64,000 nt of DNA, from contig JACPPF010000183.1 of the NCBI GenBank assembly GCA_016191165.1, positions 1 through 64,000 on the forward strand. Reading direction: 5' to 3'. The position numbers and the translations under genes were made by a program. A model generated the notes under the pieces. The model was not told the DNA's origin. It did not search any database and saw only the letters and a program-made list of their open reading frames with translations. Source of the stretch: Planctomycetota bacterium (lineage in GTDB: Bacteria > Planctomycetota > Planctomycetia > Gemmatales > Gemmataceae). Positions 39,125-48,500 of the stretch are shown here, piece after piece; position 1 is the stretch's first letter, and each line of letters starts with the position of its first letter.

Positions 39125-40489
39125 ATGACCATCGGCTGTGACGGTTTCAAACGAACCAATCGGCGCGACTTTCTGCGCATCGGCGGCGCGACGCTCTGCG
39201 GCGTGAACCTGCTCGACATTTTGAGCGCGCAAACCCCAATCCGGCCCGTCACGGGGCGCGGCTCGCCGCGCCGGGCCATGCAAATGATCTGCGTGTGGAT
39301 GGCCGGCGGGCCGCCGCACACCGACATGTTTGACATGAAGCCCGATTCGCCCGTCGATTATCGCGGCGAGTTTCGGCCCATCCGTTCAAACCTGCCCGGG
39401 CTTGACGTGTGCGAACTGATGCCTCGGCTTGCGCAGCAGGCGAACAAGTACACGATCATCCGCTCGGTGACGACGATGAATCGCCCCGGCGATCATTCGC
39501 GTGCGCCGATGTACTGGCTTACTGGCAACCCGCGTCTGCCGTCGGGCACGCCGCAATATCCGATGTATGGCAGCGTCGTATCGCGCCTGCGTCCCGGGCC
39601 GGACGATCTGCCGACATTCACGGTGCTTGGCAAAATCGATCACCACATTAACAATGCGATCGCGCCGAGTTTCTTGGGCCCGGCGTACAATCCGTTTATC
39701 TTCGATCCGCTCCAGGGTCGCGATGACGTTGCCCGGATGTTGACGCCGCAAATCGAGTTGCCGTCGTTCCAGCGCGACGCCGATCTCTTGCGCGCGGTCG
39801 ATACGCGGCTGCGCCGGCAGGATGCGCTGGATCCGGTGATTGCCGGGCTGGACCGCAATCAGCAGACCGCGTTTGACCTGTTGCGCTCACCGAGGCTGCG
39901 TGAAGCGCTTGACTTGTCGCGTGAGCCTCGCCGTAATCTCGAACGTTATACTGGCGGCGAAATGGCGCGCACCCGCTATCCCGCGGGCAACGTCCGCCAC
40001 TTCCTCATGGCGCGCCGGCTAATCGAGGCGGGAGTGCCGAACGTCCACTTCAGTTTCGGTTACTGGGACTGGCATGGCGAAAATTTCATCGCCGGCCGCC
40101 AGCAGATTCCGATGTTCGATGTCGCGTTGTCCGCCTTGCTCGAAGATCTCGATCAGCGCGGCCTGCTCGACACCACCATTGTTCTCGCTCTGGGAGAAAT
40201 GGGCCGCAAGCCACAATGCGGCACCGCGCAGGGCGCTGGCCGCGACCATTGGGACTACGCCCAGTTCGCGCTCTGCGCCGGCGGCGGTTTCCGGCGCGGC
40301 TGTATCGTCGGCGCCACGGACCGCAAGGGCGAACAGGTCACCGACGCGTTTTACAAAGTCGAGAGCTTCGGCGCGACGCTCTATCACCTGCTCGGCATCG
40401 ATCCCAGCACCGTGGTTAACACGCTCAACAATCGGCCGATTCGCCTGATCAACGAAGACGCGCCGCTCATTCGCGAGGCGATCGCGTAA
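39125..40489 (+). CDS. DUF1501 sulfatase-like protein, Tat-exported
   Basis: 454 residues. The N-terminus has a twin-arginine signal (NRRDFLRIGGATLCG). The DUF1501 core is recognisable by MICVWMAGGPPHTDMFDMKPD, RSVTTMNRPGDHSRAPMYWLTG and LGEMGRKPQ ... GRDHWDYAQF, resembling an alkaline-phosphatase/sulfatase fold with His/Asp metal-site motifs. It is the usual partner of DUF1549/DUF1553 proteins, here separated from one by a reversed DUF4058 gene. A GGGGGGG ribosome binding site lies just before the ATG. Confidence 0.92.
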   Translation: MTIGCDGFKRTNRRDFLRIGGATLCGVNLLDILSAQTPIRPVTGRGSPRRAMQMICVWMAGGPPHTDMFDMKPDSPVDYRGEFRPIRSNLPGLDVCELMPRLAQQANKYTIIRSVTTMNRPGDHSRAPMYWLTGNPRLPSGTPQYPMYGSVVSRLRPGPDDLPTFTVLGKIDHHINNAIAPSFLGPAYNPFIFDPLQGRDDVARMLTPQIELPSFQRDADLLRAVDTRLRRQDALDPVIAGLDRNQQTAFDLLRSPRLREALDLSREPRRNLERYTGGEMARTRYPAGNVRHFLMARRLIEAGVPNVHFSFGYWDWHGENFIAGRQQIPMFDVALSALLEDLDQRGLLDTTIVLALGEMGRKPQCGTAQGAGRDHWDYAQFALCAGGGFRRGCIVGATDRKGEQVTDAFYKVESFGATLYHLLGIDPSTVVNTLNNRPIRLINEDAPLIREAIA

Positions 40490-40518
40490 CCTCCCCAGGG
40501 CCGGCGCGTCCCGGTGAA

Positions 40519-40551
40519 TAAAAAGAACGGCAGGTCTCGCGATCTGCCGTT
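40519..40551 (-). terminator. Rho-independent terminator (minus strand)
   Basis: Stem AACGGCAG (40526-40533) and CTGCCGTT (40544-40551) with a 10 nt loop. On the minus strand the hairpin is followed by TCTTTTTATT, suiting the small secreted protein gene; it may also stop the DUF1501 transcript from the other side. Confidence 0.65.
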
Positions 40552-40601
40552 CTGCTCTTGCCGCCATGTCACTTCGGTTTTGCATATCAACTTCGCGGGC
40601 G

Positions 40602-40916
40602 TCAGTTGAGGCGACGGCATTCGATCCTCGTGGCGACCAATTCGCCATCAACGCGGTCATAGGTGACCGTGATCCGGTCTCCGGGCTGAATGTCCCAGAA
40701 CGTGGCTTCCTGGTCGTCGATCAGGATCTGACCAGTGAGGAAGAAACGCATCTCCAGGACGTTGTTATCGTCGTCCACCAGGGTGAAGGTGTGGTCATCG
40801 GGTTCAATCCAGGCGACGTTGCCGCGCGTTTCCGCGGCCATTACCGGCGCGGCAATGGCAAGTAGCAACGCCAGGGCCAGGATTGCCAGACAGTAGTTTT
40901 TCATGAAGCGATTCAT
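40602..40916 (-). CDS. Small secreted OB-like protein
   Basis: 104 residues: a signal peptide (CLAILALALLLAIAAPVMAA) and one small beta-rich module (GNVAWIEPDDHTFTLVDDDNN ... DIQPGDRITVTYDRVDGELVAT), comparable to DUF5666-like/OB modules. The same type of module is repeated four times in the protein encoded at 61382-62521. Start at ATG 40916 with GGAGG eight nt upstream. Probably periplasmic. Confidence 0.7.
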   Translation of the reverse strand: MNRFMKNYCLAILALALLLAIAAPVMAAETRGNVAWIEPDDHTFTLVDDDNNVLEMRFFLTGQILIDDQEATFWDIQPGDRITVTYDRVDGELVATRIECRRLN

Positions 40917-41130
40917 GGAATGGTCCTCCAAACATGCGAGTCACGCGCGGCAAGGTCATTCCCAATGTGAGGAAGCGCGTTGCTCGTTTCGGTCCAGGTC
41001 AAGCATCAGGTGACATGGCATCTCGGGCTGACCTTGACAGAGAGGAGTCTAGCACTTTCCGTGCCAGTCGCGCGGGTCGCCGGGAATCGTGTCCGTGTTG
41101 AGCTTGACTCCAATTTCCGGCCGCTATAGG

Positions 41131-42003
41131 ATGCCTGGCCGAGCATGGAAGTTCCTTCGCGAAAACGAAGATAGGAAAGATTCCTTGAATACCGACCGAT
41201 TGCGGTGGCTGGCCAATCGGCACTCCGCGTTTTATATTCTGAGCCACGGCTGGCTGCTTTGGCGGATCACGACGACCGAGTTGGCAAGCCGCTACGCGGG
41301 CGCCGTCCTCGGCCTGGCGTGGGCGCTGCTGGCGCCGTTGTTCATCCTGAGCCTTTATGCCGCGACCTACACGATGATCCTGCGCGTGCAGGTGCAGGAT
41401 TTGAGCTCTCTTCAGTACACGCTTTTTATTTTTGCCGGCTTGGTTCCCTTTCTTTCCACCGCGGAAGCATTGACGCAGGGTGTCAGCTCGGTGGTCGCCA
41501 ATCGCACGCTCCTCACGAATACGGTTTTTCCGATCGATCTGGCGCCGGTCAAGGCAGTCTTGCTAAGCCAGGTCGTGATGGCGGTCGGCATGGCGGCGCT
41601 AGTGCTGGGGCTGTGCGTCACCGGCGAAGTTCGAGCAACCGTGGTGTTGTTGCCGATCGTCTGGCTGCTGCAGGTGTTTGCCATCACGGGAGTGGTCTGG
41701 TTCCTGTCGCTATTGAACGTGATCTTGCGCGACCTGCAAATGTTCCTGGCCGTGTTGACGATGACGCTGATGATCGCCTCGCCCATCGCCTACGGACCGG
41801 AAAACGTGCCCGAGCGGTTGCGGTTTCTGCTCCTGGTCAATCCTTTTGCCTGGTTTGTGATGGCGTATCAGAAAATACTCGTATTCGGCGAATGGCTGAC
41901 TCCTGGCGACTGGCTGGCCCTGGTCGCCTGCTCGGCGGTGTTGTTCTGCGCGGGCGGTTATTTTTTTTCGTGCATGAAGAAAGCGATCATCGATCATGCC
42001 TGA
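41131..42003 (+). CDS. ABC-2 type polysaccharide export permease (Wzm/KpsM-like)
   Basis: About 290 residues with six predicted transmembrane segments (for example LGLAWALLAPLFILSLYAATYTM, ALVLGLCVTG, LLPIVWLLQVFAITGVVWFL, LVACSAVLFCAGGYFF), an N-terminal amphipathic region (RITTTELASRYAGAVLGLAW) and the NPFAWFVMAYQKILVFGEW loop typical of O-antigen/capsule exporters. It would carry a lipid-linked glycan across the inner membrane with the ATPase encoded next, which overlaps it by 8 bp. The start is uncertain: GTG 41089, ATG 41131 and TTG 41185 are all possible. Confidence 0.88.
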   Translation: MPGRAWKFLRENEDRKDSLNTDRLRWLANRHSAFYILSHGWLLWRITTTELASRYAGAVLGLAWALLAPLFILSLYAATYTMILRVQVQDLSSLQYTLFIFAGLVPFLSTAEALTQGVSSVVANRTLLTNTVFPIDLAPVKAVLLSQVVMAVGMAALVLGLCVTGEVRATVVLLPIVWLLQVFAITGVVWFLSLLNVILRDLQMFLAVLTMTLMIASPIAYGPENVPERLRFLLLVNPFAWFVMAYQKILVFGEWLTPGDWLALVACSAVLFCAGGYFFSCMKKAIIDHA

Positions 42004-43786
42004 GCGGCCGGCCATCAATCTGAAGGGCATTGGCAAGCGATATACGCTTTGCAAATCCCCGCTGGACAGCGCGTGTACGGCGCTTGGTCTGGGCTGGCTC
42101 ATGCCCGGACTTTCCAAACGGGTACGCCAATTCTGGGCTCTGCGCAACATTAACCTCACCTTGCCGCGCGGCGCACGCATCGGCATCATTGGCCGGAACG
42201 GCGCAGGCAAGAGCACGCTGCTCAAGCTGATCACGCGCAACATCGATCCGACCGAGGGCGAGATCGAAGTCAACGGCGAAGTTCAGGCCCTCCTGCAAGC
42301 CGGCACCGGCATGCACCCCGAATTCACCGGGCATGAAAATATCGAAGCCTCACTCACCTATCAGGGTTTGACTCGGGCCGAGATTCTCGCCGCCGTCGAT
42401 GACATCAAGGACTTTACTGAACTCGGGCCCTTCCTCGATCAACCCTTCAAGACCTATTCCACCGGCATGCAAGCGCGGCTCGCCTTCGCCACCGCGACCG
42501 TCGCCAAGCCGGACATCTTGATCATCGACGAAGTGCTCGGCGTCGGCGATGGCTACTTCCTGAGCAAATCGACCGAGCGCATTCAGAAATTGATTCACAG
42601 CGGCGCATCGGTGTTGCTGGTTTCTCACGCCATGGAGCACATCATCCGTTTCTGCGAGCATGCCGTCTGGGTCGATCGCGGCCAGATTGTGCGCCAGGGG
42701 CCAACGCTCGAAGTGGTGCGCGAATACGAGCGCTATTTGCGTTTGCTCGACGAACGCCGCATCAAGGCCAGCAACATCAAACGTCAGGCTCGCTCGCCGG
42801 AAGCCGATGGGCAGGAACCCGAGACCCAGTTCACCGACGCCTTGACTGTTCGTTTTCACATTCCCAGCAACGCCAGGCTCAAGGTTGGCGAGATCATCCT
42901 TTTGGAAAATGATCGGCAACAGGATCGCCTGCACGTTGGTGGCCCGCAGGATAGCGCCCCGGGCAATGCGGCGGTGCTGGCGCCGGAAACGCTCGACGCC
43001 TGGTCGGCGCCGTTGTGCTCTGACAATCGCATGTACCGCGAACTGGAAGGGACACGAAAGGAGGGCGTGGCCGACGTCGCCTTTTTGCTTTACCTTTTTG
43101 ACGCGACGGTCACCTACGCCTTCGACATCGACTGCCGAGTGGAAGGCGCAGACGCGACGGTGGAGGTACGGCGCGGCGACACGGTGCTGCAAACCGCCAC
43201 GGTAACGCCGTCAGCCGACTGGCAGCGCGTGCTCCTCGCGAGCCCCGCGCAGGAGCAAGCCCAGGCCGCGAATGGCAAGGGCGACCGTGTCGGGCCCAAG
43301 GCCGTGCATTGGCCAGGCCTCGGGGGATTGCACATCGAACAAGTGCGGCTTCTCGACGACGACGGCAACGAGGCCGCCCTGTTTGAATTCGGCAAGCCGA
43401 TGACGTTCGACATTCGCATCCGTGCCGACGTGGGAGGCGTATTTCCATTGACTCCCGTGCTGAACGTTTATCGACGGTCGGATGGCATTGGCGTAACGCA
43501 GCAGGTCGGGCCGCGCGAGACGTGGACCCTGGGCGCGGGGGAAACGTTCACGGCATCGCTGCGCATGGGGCCGCTGCAACTCGGCTGCGATACGTATGTC
43601 GTGTCGGTCGGGTTGTATCGCAAGCTCGATCCGATGCAGATCGAGCCGGCTGAAAGATACGACAGCCTGGATCGCAGTGTTGAGTTCAAAGTCCACGGGC
43701 GCGAACCCTTTCGGCGCGGCGTGTTTCAACATCCCGCGGAATGGGACATTCGCAAAGACGCTGGGCTGTTGTTGAAGTCGGCGTAA
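41996..43786 (+). CDS. ABC transporter ATPase with Wzt-like C-terminal extension
   Basis: 596 residues. The nucleotide-binding domain (about 1-250) has Walker A GRNGAGKST, signature YSTGMQARL in place of LSGGQ, Walker B ILIIDEVLGVGD and the H-loop SHAMEH. The YSTGM signature is typical of Wzt/TagH-type glycan exporters. The remaining ~340 residues include a beta-rich inserted region (about 280-440) and a Wzt-C-like domain (about 445-575, VRLLDDDGNEAALFEFGKPMTFDIRIRA), which in known systems reads the terminus of the finished O-polysaccharide. Coupled to the permease by overlap. Confidence 0.9.
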   Translation: MPERPAINLKGIGKRYTLCKSPLDSACTALGLGWLMPGLSKRVRQFWALRNINLTLPRGARIGIIGRNGAGKSTLLKLITRNIDPTEGEIEVNGEVQALLQAGTGMHPEFTGHENIEASLTYQGLTRAEILAAVDDIKDFTELGPFLDQPFKTYSTGMQARLAFATATVAKPDILIIDEVLGVGDGYFLSKSTERIQKLIHSGASVLLVSHAMEHIIRFCEHAVWVDRGQIVRQGPTLEVVREYERYLRLLDERRIKASNIKRQARSPEADGQEPETQFTDALTVRFHIPSNARLKVGEIILLENDRQQDRLHVGGPQDSAPGNAAVLAPETLDAWSAPLCSDNRMYRELEGTRKEGVADVAFLLYLFDATVTYAFDIDCRVEGADATVEVRRGDTVLQTATVTPSADWQRVLLASPAQEQAQAANGKGDRVGPKAVHWPGLGGLHIEQVRLLDDDGNEAALFEFGKPMTFDIRIRADVGGVFPLTPVLNVYRRSDGIGVTQQVGPRETWTLGAGETFTASLRMGPLQLGCDTYVVSVGLYRKLDPMQIEPAERYDSLDRSVEFKVHGREPFRRGVFQHPAEWDIRKDAGLLLKSA

Positions 43787-43805
43787 GGGTAACCCGCCCG
43801 TCGTC

Positions 43806-43931
43806 CTCGTTCCCAGGCTCTGCCTGGGAACGCACCGTCGGCGAGTCTGCCTCGCGCAGCCAGACCGGTGCCAAGTTTCGGCAGGCAGAGCCTGCCATGC
43901 TATGCGTTCCCAGGCGGAGCCTGGGAACGAG
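43806..43931. repeat. Palindromic repeat, CTCGTTCCCAGGC family (second copy)
   Basis: Same arms as the element at 15659-15786: CTCGTTCCCAGGCTCTGCCT at the left and a matching AGCCTGGGAACGAG at the right end, with a smaller CAGGCAGAGCCTGCC between. It ends 18 bp before the SGNH hydrolase start, so it covers the operon gap. Confidence 0.8.
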
Positions 43932-43949
43932 ACAAACGGAACCTCAACC

Positions 43950-44618
43950 ATGAAAGTCCTTTTTTTCGGCGACTCGATCTGCAATGGCCAGGGCATTGCC
44001 ATACACAAGGGCTGGGTCACGCGTCTGTCTCAGTCGCTCAACGACCTGGGCCAGCAGTTCGGGCAGTCGATCGTCGTCACCAACTCCTCCGTCAATGGCC
44101 GCACCACTCGGCAAGCTCTGGAGACGATGGCCTACGAGGTTCAGGGATACTCCCCGCAGGTGTTGATCGTGCAGTTTGGCATGAATGACTGCAACATTTG
44201 GGAGACCGACCGCGGCCACCCGCGAGTCAGTCCGGCTGCGTTCGAGGCGAATCTGCACGAGATACTCGGTCGGGCCCGGACGTTCGGCGCGGAGGCGATT
44301 TTCCTGAACACGAATCATCCGACGGGGCGCGATCAGAAACCGTGCCCGCACACCGCGGTCACCTACGAGGCGCAGAACCGGCGCTACAACCAGATCATCC
44401 GCAATGTCGCCCGTACTGCCGGGGACGGCGTTTACTTCAACGACATCGAGCAGGCCTTCCGTCAGGTCACTGGCGATGACCGATCGCGCGTTCTGCCGCT
44501 GGTTCTACCCGACCTGTTGCACCTTTCGGAGAAAGGTCATGATCTCTACTACGACATCGTCTACCCCGCCATCGCCGCTTGTGTCCAGCAACGTCTCGGC
44601 CAGCGATGTGCCGCCTGA
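43950..44618 (+). CDS. SGNH/GDSL-family hydrolase
   Basis: 222 residues. Block I FFGDSICNGQG holds the nucleophilic Ser, block II NSSVNGRTTRQ supplies the Gly/Asn oxyanion residues, block III FGMNDCNIWE, and block V DLLHLSEKGHDLYYDIVYP the catalytic Asp-x-x-His. No signal peptide, so cytosolic. Such enzymes often remove or transfer acyl groups on glycans or lipids. Placement after a Wzm/Wzt-type exporter suggests glycan editing. The ATG is chosen just before the KVLFFGDS strand. Confidence 0.85.
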   Translation: MKVLFFGDSICNGQGIAIHKGWVTRLSQSLNDLGQQFGQSIVVTNSSVNGRTTRQALETMAYEVQGYSPQVLIVQFGMNDCNIWETDRGHPRVSPAAFEANLHEILGRARTFGAEAIFLNTNHPTGRDQKPCPHTAVTYEAQNRRYNQIIRNVARTAGDGVYFNDIEQAFRQVTGDDRSRVLPLVLPDLLHLSEKGHDLYYDIVYPAIAACVQQRLGQRCAA

Positions 44619-44625
44619 CGAAACG

Positions 44626-45585
44626 ATGCAACGGCAGGCGGAAGGCGAGTTGTTTGCGTGTCTTTTGAAAAGCGGCATCGTGCCGTCGGACACGCCGGTG
44701 ATTTTCATTCTCGGCTCGCCGCGCACGGGGAGCACGCCGTTTTATCAAGGCGTGGTACGTTCGCTCGGCTTGCCCTACCTGTCGAACCTGGCCAATAGCC
44801 TGTTTCCGCGTCATCCCGCGCTGGCAGCGCCGATCTTGCGTGCCGCGCAAGGGCGATTCGAAATCGAGTTCACCAGTGCCTATGGCAAGACGAACGGCGC
44901 ATTCCAGCCCTCGGAAGCCTCGGCCGTCATGCGGCACTGGTTCGGCGGCGAACATCCCTCCCAAGAAAAGAGCACGGGCATCCTGGCGGGCGAAGAGGGG
45001 CATTTCCTGCGCACAGCAACGGCATACTTTCGTGTCTTCGGCGCGCCGCTCGTCATCAAGAATGCGTGGAATTGCTTCCGTATCGCCAGTCTGGCAAGGC
45101 TCCTGCCCCAGGCGTTCTTCATCTGGATTCGCCGCGACCTGGTGCAAAGCGCGCTCTCCGATCTGGCGGCGCGCTACGTCGTGCAACGGGATCCGCAGGC
45201 GTGGAATTCGGCCACACCGGCGAACGTCGAGGCGCTGCGCAAACTGCCACCCTGGGCGCAAGTGGTGGAAAACCAATACGAGTTCGCCCGGGCGATGTCC
45301 GCCGCGCTGGGCCAACACGCACGCCGACGGCACGCCGAGGTTTGGTACGAAGATTTTCTGACCGATCCGAACATGACGCTCACGTGCCTGACCCAGGCGA
45401 TGCGCGAAGTTCACGGATTCAACCCGCCGGCGCCGCTGGTGTTGACAAGGACGGCGCGCAGCCCGCGCCCCTATCCGGACAGCGACGAGGCCAACCTGCG
45501 CCGCCATGTCGCGGAACACGCCGATCGCTTTGCGACGTTGCGTTACCTAACCGATTCGGCATCCCGCCATACCGATGCCGCGTGA
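44626..45585 (+). CDS. Sulfotransferase family protein
   Basis: About 319 residues. The 5'-phosphosulfate loop FILGSPRTGSTPFYQ is at residues 28-42, and a second PAPS-binding segment with a conserved Arg and Ser is at FFIWIRRDLVQSALSDLAARY; the remainder is helical as in Sulfotransfer_3 enzymes. It would transfer sulfate from PAPS to a carbohydrate or other hydroxyl. The reading frame is open far upstream, but it overlaps the hydrolase gene; starts at GTG 44581, GTG 44608 or ATG 44626 are possible. In the glycan-export cluster it implies a sulfated product. Confidence 0.8.
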   Translation: MQRQAEGELFACLLKSGIVPSDTPVIFILGSPRTGSTPFYQGVVRSLGLPYLSNLANSLFPRHPALAAPILRAAQGRFEIEFTSAYGKTNGAFQPSEASAVMRHWFGGEHPSQEKSTGILAGEEGHFLRTATAYFRVFGAPLVIKNAWNCFRIASLARLLPQAFFIWIRRDLVQSALSDLAARYVVQRDPQAWNSATPANVEALRKLPPWAQVVENQYEFARAMSAALGQHARRRHAEVWYEDFLTDPNMTLTCLTQAMREVHGFNPPAPLVLTRTARSPRPYPDSDEANLRRHVAEHADRFATLRYLTDSASRHTDAA

Positions 45586-45717
45586 ACGACCCCGGCATTG
45601 GTAATCTTGTCCAGCTTTCCCGGTCCACATGGGCTTGACAGCGCGGCGACAAAGCGATTATCGTTCTCACTCTCGGACAGCATCGAAACATCGACGTCTC
45701 CCTGAGCGAATTCCTTC

Positions 45718-46452
45718 ATGTTGCACCTCGAGCACTTCTCCCCCGCCGTCTTTGAAAGCTGGCGTACCGACGCGGACGCCTGGCTGGTGCCACTCGTTCA
45801 AGAATCGGCGGCGCGATTTCAAACGCTGGGCATTCAAGCCGTGGCCAACGACTGGCTGCTGCGGCAGGACTGGAAACGCGCCCTGGCTTACCGGCTGTTC
45901 CACGATCTGCTGAGCGAAGCCGCGCCGCGCCGGCGCATCCTGGAAATCGGCGGCGGCCTGTCCGCCGTGAGTGAATTGCTCGCACGCAAACACGATTACA
46001 CCCTCGTCGAACTCGCAACGCACGAGACCGAGGACAACTACCGCAAACTGGAAGCCCAGTTGGGCCGATCGTTTATCACGCTCGGCGACTGGAGCGAGGC
46101 GCGGCTGGATGGCAGCTACGACGTCCTCATTGCCAACGACCTGTTCCCCAATGTCGATCAGCGCCTCTACGCCTTCATGGACTGGGCCTGGCCTCACTGC
46201 CGTGAAATTCGCATGACGCTGACCTATTACGAGAACACCGTCTGGAAGGTACGGCGCACAACCTCCAACGAGTTCCTGACCGTTTGTCCCTGGGGGCTGC
46301 GCGAGATGCGAGTTTTCCTGGACCACCTGGTCGCCCAGCACCCGCAAGCTTGCCCGAACTACGATGCGCGCCAGCTCGTGTATCAGGACTACGAAAAGGT
46401 GCTGTTCACCAATCGCCGAAATGTGATGTACTTTCGGGTGACCAAGGTTTGA
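45718..46452 (+). CDS. Putative SAM-dependent methyltransferase
   Basis: 244 residues with a class I motif I, RRRILEIGGGLSAVSELL, followed by an acidic strand end (YTLVELATHE), and later DVLIANDLFPNVDQR as motif IV. The C-terminal part (MTLTYYENTVWKV, FTNRRNVMYFRV) is beta-rich as in the family fold. The substrate is unknown; the setting between sulfotransferase and asparagine synthase in a surface-glycan cluster suggests modification of that product. Confidence 0.7.
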   Translation: MLHLEHFSPAVFESWRTDADAWLVPLVQESAARFQTLGIQAVANDWLLRQDWKRALAYRLFHDLLSEAAPRRRILEIGGGLSAVSELLARKHDYTLVELATHETEDNYRKLEAQLGRSFITLGDWSEARLDGSYDVLIANDLFPNVDQRLYAFMDWAWPHCREIRMTLTYYENTVWKVRRTTSNEFLTVCPWGLREMRVFLDHLVAQHPQACPNYDARQLVYQDYEKVLFTNRRNVMYFRVTKV

Positions 46453-46544
46453 CGAAAGAAGATCGGTGGGTTTTGCCGATCTTAACGACGATGGCGGATA
46501 CCACGGAGGTTCCGCCCTGCGCTCGTTCGTTCAAAGGAGCCGCC

Positions 46545-48476
46545 ATGTGTGGCATTGCGGGGATTATCAATCTTCAGGATCGGCCTGTTCCAAATCTGGA
46601 GCGAAGCCTGGACCTGATGAACACGCTTCAGAAGCATCGCGGTCCCGACGGCGTCGGCTGCTGGTCCCACCCCGCGAAACTGGTCGGCCTGGCCCATCGC
46701 CGGCTCAGCATCATCGACCTGGGCACCGGCGATCAACCGATGACCGACCACGCCGGCAACTGGCTGGTGTTCAACGGCGAGATCTACAACTACCGCGAAC
46801 TCCGCACCGAGCTGGGCGAACACAACTTCCGCACGACTTCCGACACCGAAGTCATCCTGCAATCCTACCTGCGCTGGGGGCCTGATTGCGTCAAGCGTCT
46901 GCGCGGCATGTTCGCCTTCGCGCTTTGGGATGAGCGGCGCCGACAGCTCTTCTGCGCCCGCGATCGTTTCGGCATCAAGCCGTTCTACTTCACGCAGGTG
47001 GACGATCGCGTCATCTTTGCCTCCGAGATCAAGGCGCTGCTTCCGTTTCTCAAAGACGTGGACGTCGATACCAATGCGTTCAAGGAATATTTGACCTTTC
47101 AGTTCTGCCTCGCGGGCAAGACGCTTTTCCGTAATGTCGCCGAACTCGCGCCGGCTCACACGCTGACGGTTCGCAACGGCGCCGCGACGGTCGCGCGTTA
47201 CTGGGAGGTCTATTACCATTACGACTACGATCACACCGAGGCCTATTTCGAGCAGGAACTGACTCGCCTCACGCTCGAATCGGTTGACCTCCACACACGC
47301 GCCGACGTCCCCATCGGCGGGTACATCAGCGGTGGACTCGATTCCAGCATTGTCTCCTGCGCGGCCACGCGCGCCGAGCCGAGCGGCTACGAGGGGTTTA
47401 CGGGAAAATTCTCATTCGACTCCCGCTACGACGAGAGCGGCTACGCACGGCAGGTCGCCCAGAAGCAAGGCTTCCCGCTGCACGAGGTCGATATCACCGC
47501 GCGTGATTTCATCGACAACTTGCAAAAGGTCATCTATCACCTCGACTATCCGGTGGCCGGGCCTGGGTCGTTTCCGCAGTACATGGTTTCCAAGCTAGCG
47601 AGCACGCGCCGCAAAGTCGTCCTGGGGGGACAGGGCGGCGACGAAATCTTCGGCGGCTACGCCCGTTACCTCATCGCCTACTTCGAGCAGTGCATCAAGT
47701 CCGCCATTGACGGGACGATGCACAACGGCAACTTCGTCGTTACCTACGAGTCGATCATTCCCAACCTGGCAACCTTGCGCGAGTACAAGCCGCTCCTGCA
47801 AGAATTCTGGCGCGAAGGGCTATTCGAATCGCACGACCGCCGCTACTTCCGGCTCGTGAATCGCGCTCCCTCGCTCGGCAATGAGGTCAACTGGGAGGCG
47901 CTTGACGGCTACGAAGTCTTCGACACGTTCCAGACGATCTTTCACGCCGGCAATGTAAGGAAAGAGTCGTATTTCGATTCGATGACCCATTTCGACTTCA
48001 AGACGCTGCTGCCCGCGCTCTTGCAGGTGGAGGATCGCGTCAGCATGGCCCACGGCATCGAATCGCGCGTGCCCTTCCTCGACCATCCCCTCGTGGAATT
48101 CGCCGCGTCGATCCCGTCCAACGTCAAGTTCAAGAACGGGTCGATGAAGAACGTCCTCCGCAATGCCATGGGTTCCTACCTACCCGGCGGGATTCTCAAT
48201 CGCAAGGACAAGATGGGCTTCCCGGTTCCGCTCAACGAGTGGATCAAGGGCGAGGCACGTGATTTTGTGTGGGACATCCTGTCGAGCAAGTCGGCCATGC
48301 AACGCGGGTTGATCAACAACCGCACGGTGCTCTCAAAACTGGAAAGCGAGTCCCAGTTCAGCCGGAAGATCTGGGGCCTGCTGTCGCTGGAGATCTGGCA
48401 GCAGCAGTTCCTGGATCGCGCTCATGAATTCCGCAAGATGCTGTCGAATGGCGTATGCGCCCAGCGGGCCGCGTGA
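46545..48476 (+). CDS. asnB: Asparagine synthase (glutamine-hydrolysing)
   Basis: 643 residues. After Met the nucleophile Cys2 opens the Ntn glutaminase domain (CGIAGIINLQD, RGPDGVG, HRRLSIIDL, NGEIYNYRELR). The synthetase domain has the PP-loop YISGGLDSSIVS near residue 262 and GGQGGDEIFGGYARY. It amidates Asp, or a related carboxylate on a surface glycan as in several O-antigen clusters. The ATG has AAAGGAG upstream. Closes the cluster beginning at 41131. Confidence 0.92.
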   Translation: MCGIAGIINLQDRPVPNLERSLDLMNTLQKHRGPDGVGCWSHPAKLVGLAHRRLSIIDLGTGDQPMTDHAGNWLVFNGEIYNYRELRTELGEHNFRTTSDTEVILQSYLRWGPDCVKRLRGMFAFALWDERRRQLFCARDRFGIKPFYFTQVDDRVIFASEIKALLPFLKDVDVDTNAFKEYLTFQFCLAGKTLFRNVAELAPAHTLTVRNGAATVARYWEVYYHYDYDHTEAYFEQELTRLTLESVDLHTRADVPIGGYISGGLDSSIVSCAATRAEPSGYEGFTGKFSFDSRYDESGYARQVAQKQGFPLHEVDITARDFIDNLQKVIYHLDYPVAGPGSFPQYMVSKLASTRRKVVLGGQGGDEIFGGYARYLIAYFEQCIKSAIDGTMHNGNFVVTYESIIPNLATLREYKPLLQEFWREGLFESHDRRYFRLVNRAPSLGNEVNWEALDGYEVFDTFQTIFHAGNVRKESYFDSMTHFDFKTLLPALLQVEDRVSMAHGIESRVPFLDHPLVEFAASIPSNVKFKNGSMKNVLRNAMGSYLPGGILNRKDKMGFPVPLNEWIKGEARDFVWDILSSKSAMQRGLINNRTVLSKLESESQFSRKIWGLLSLEIWQQQFLDRAHEFRKMLSNGVCAQRAA

Positions 48477-48500
48477 CGGTTTCGGGACAGGAAACATTTC

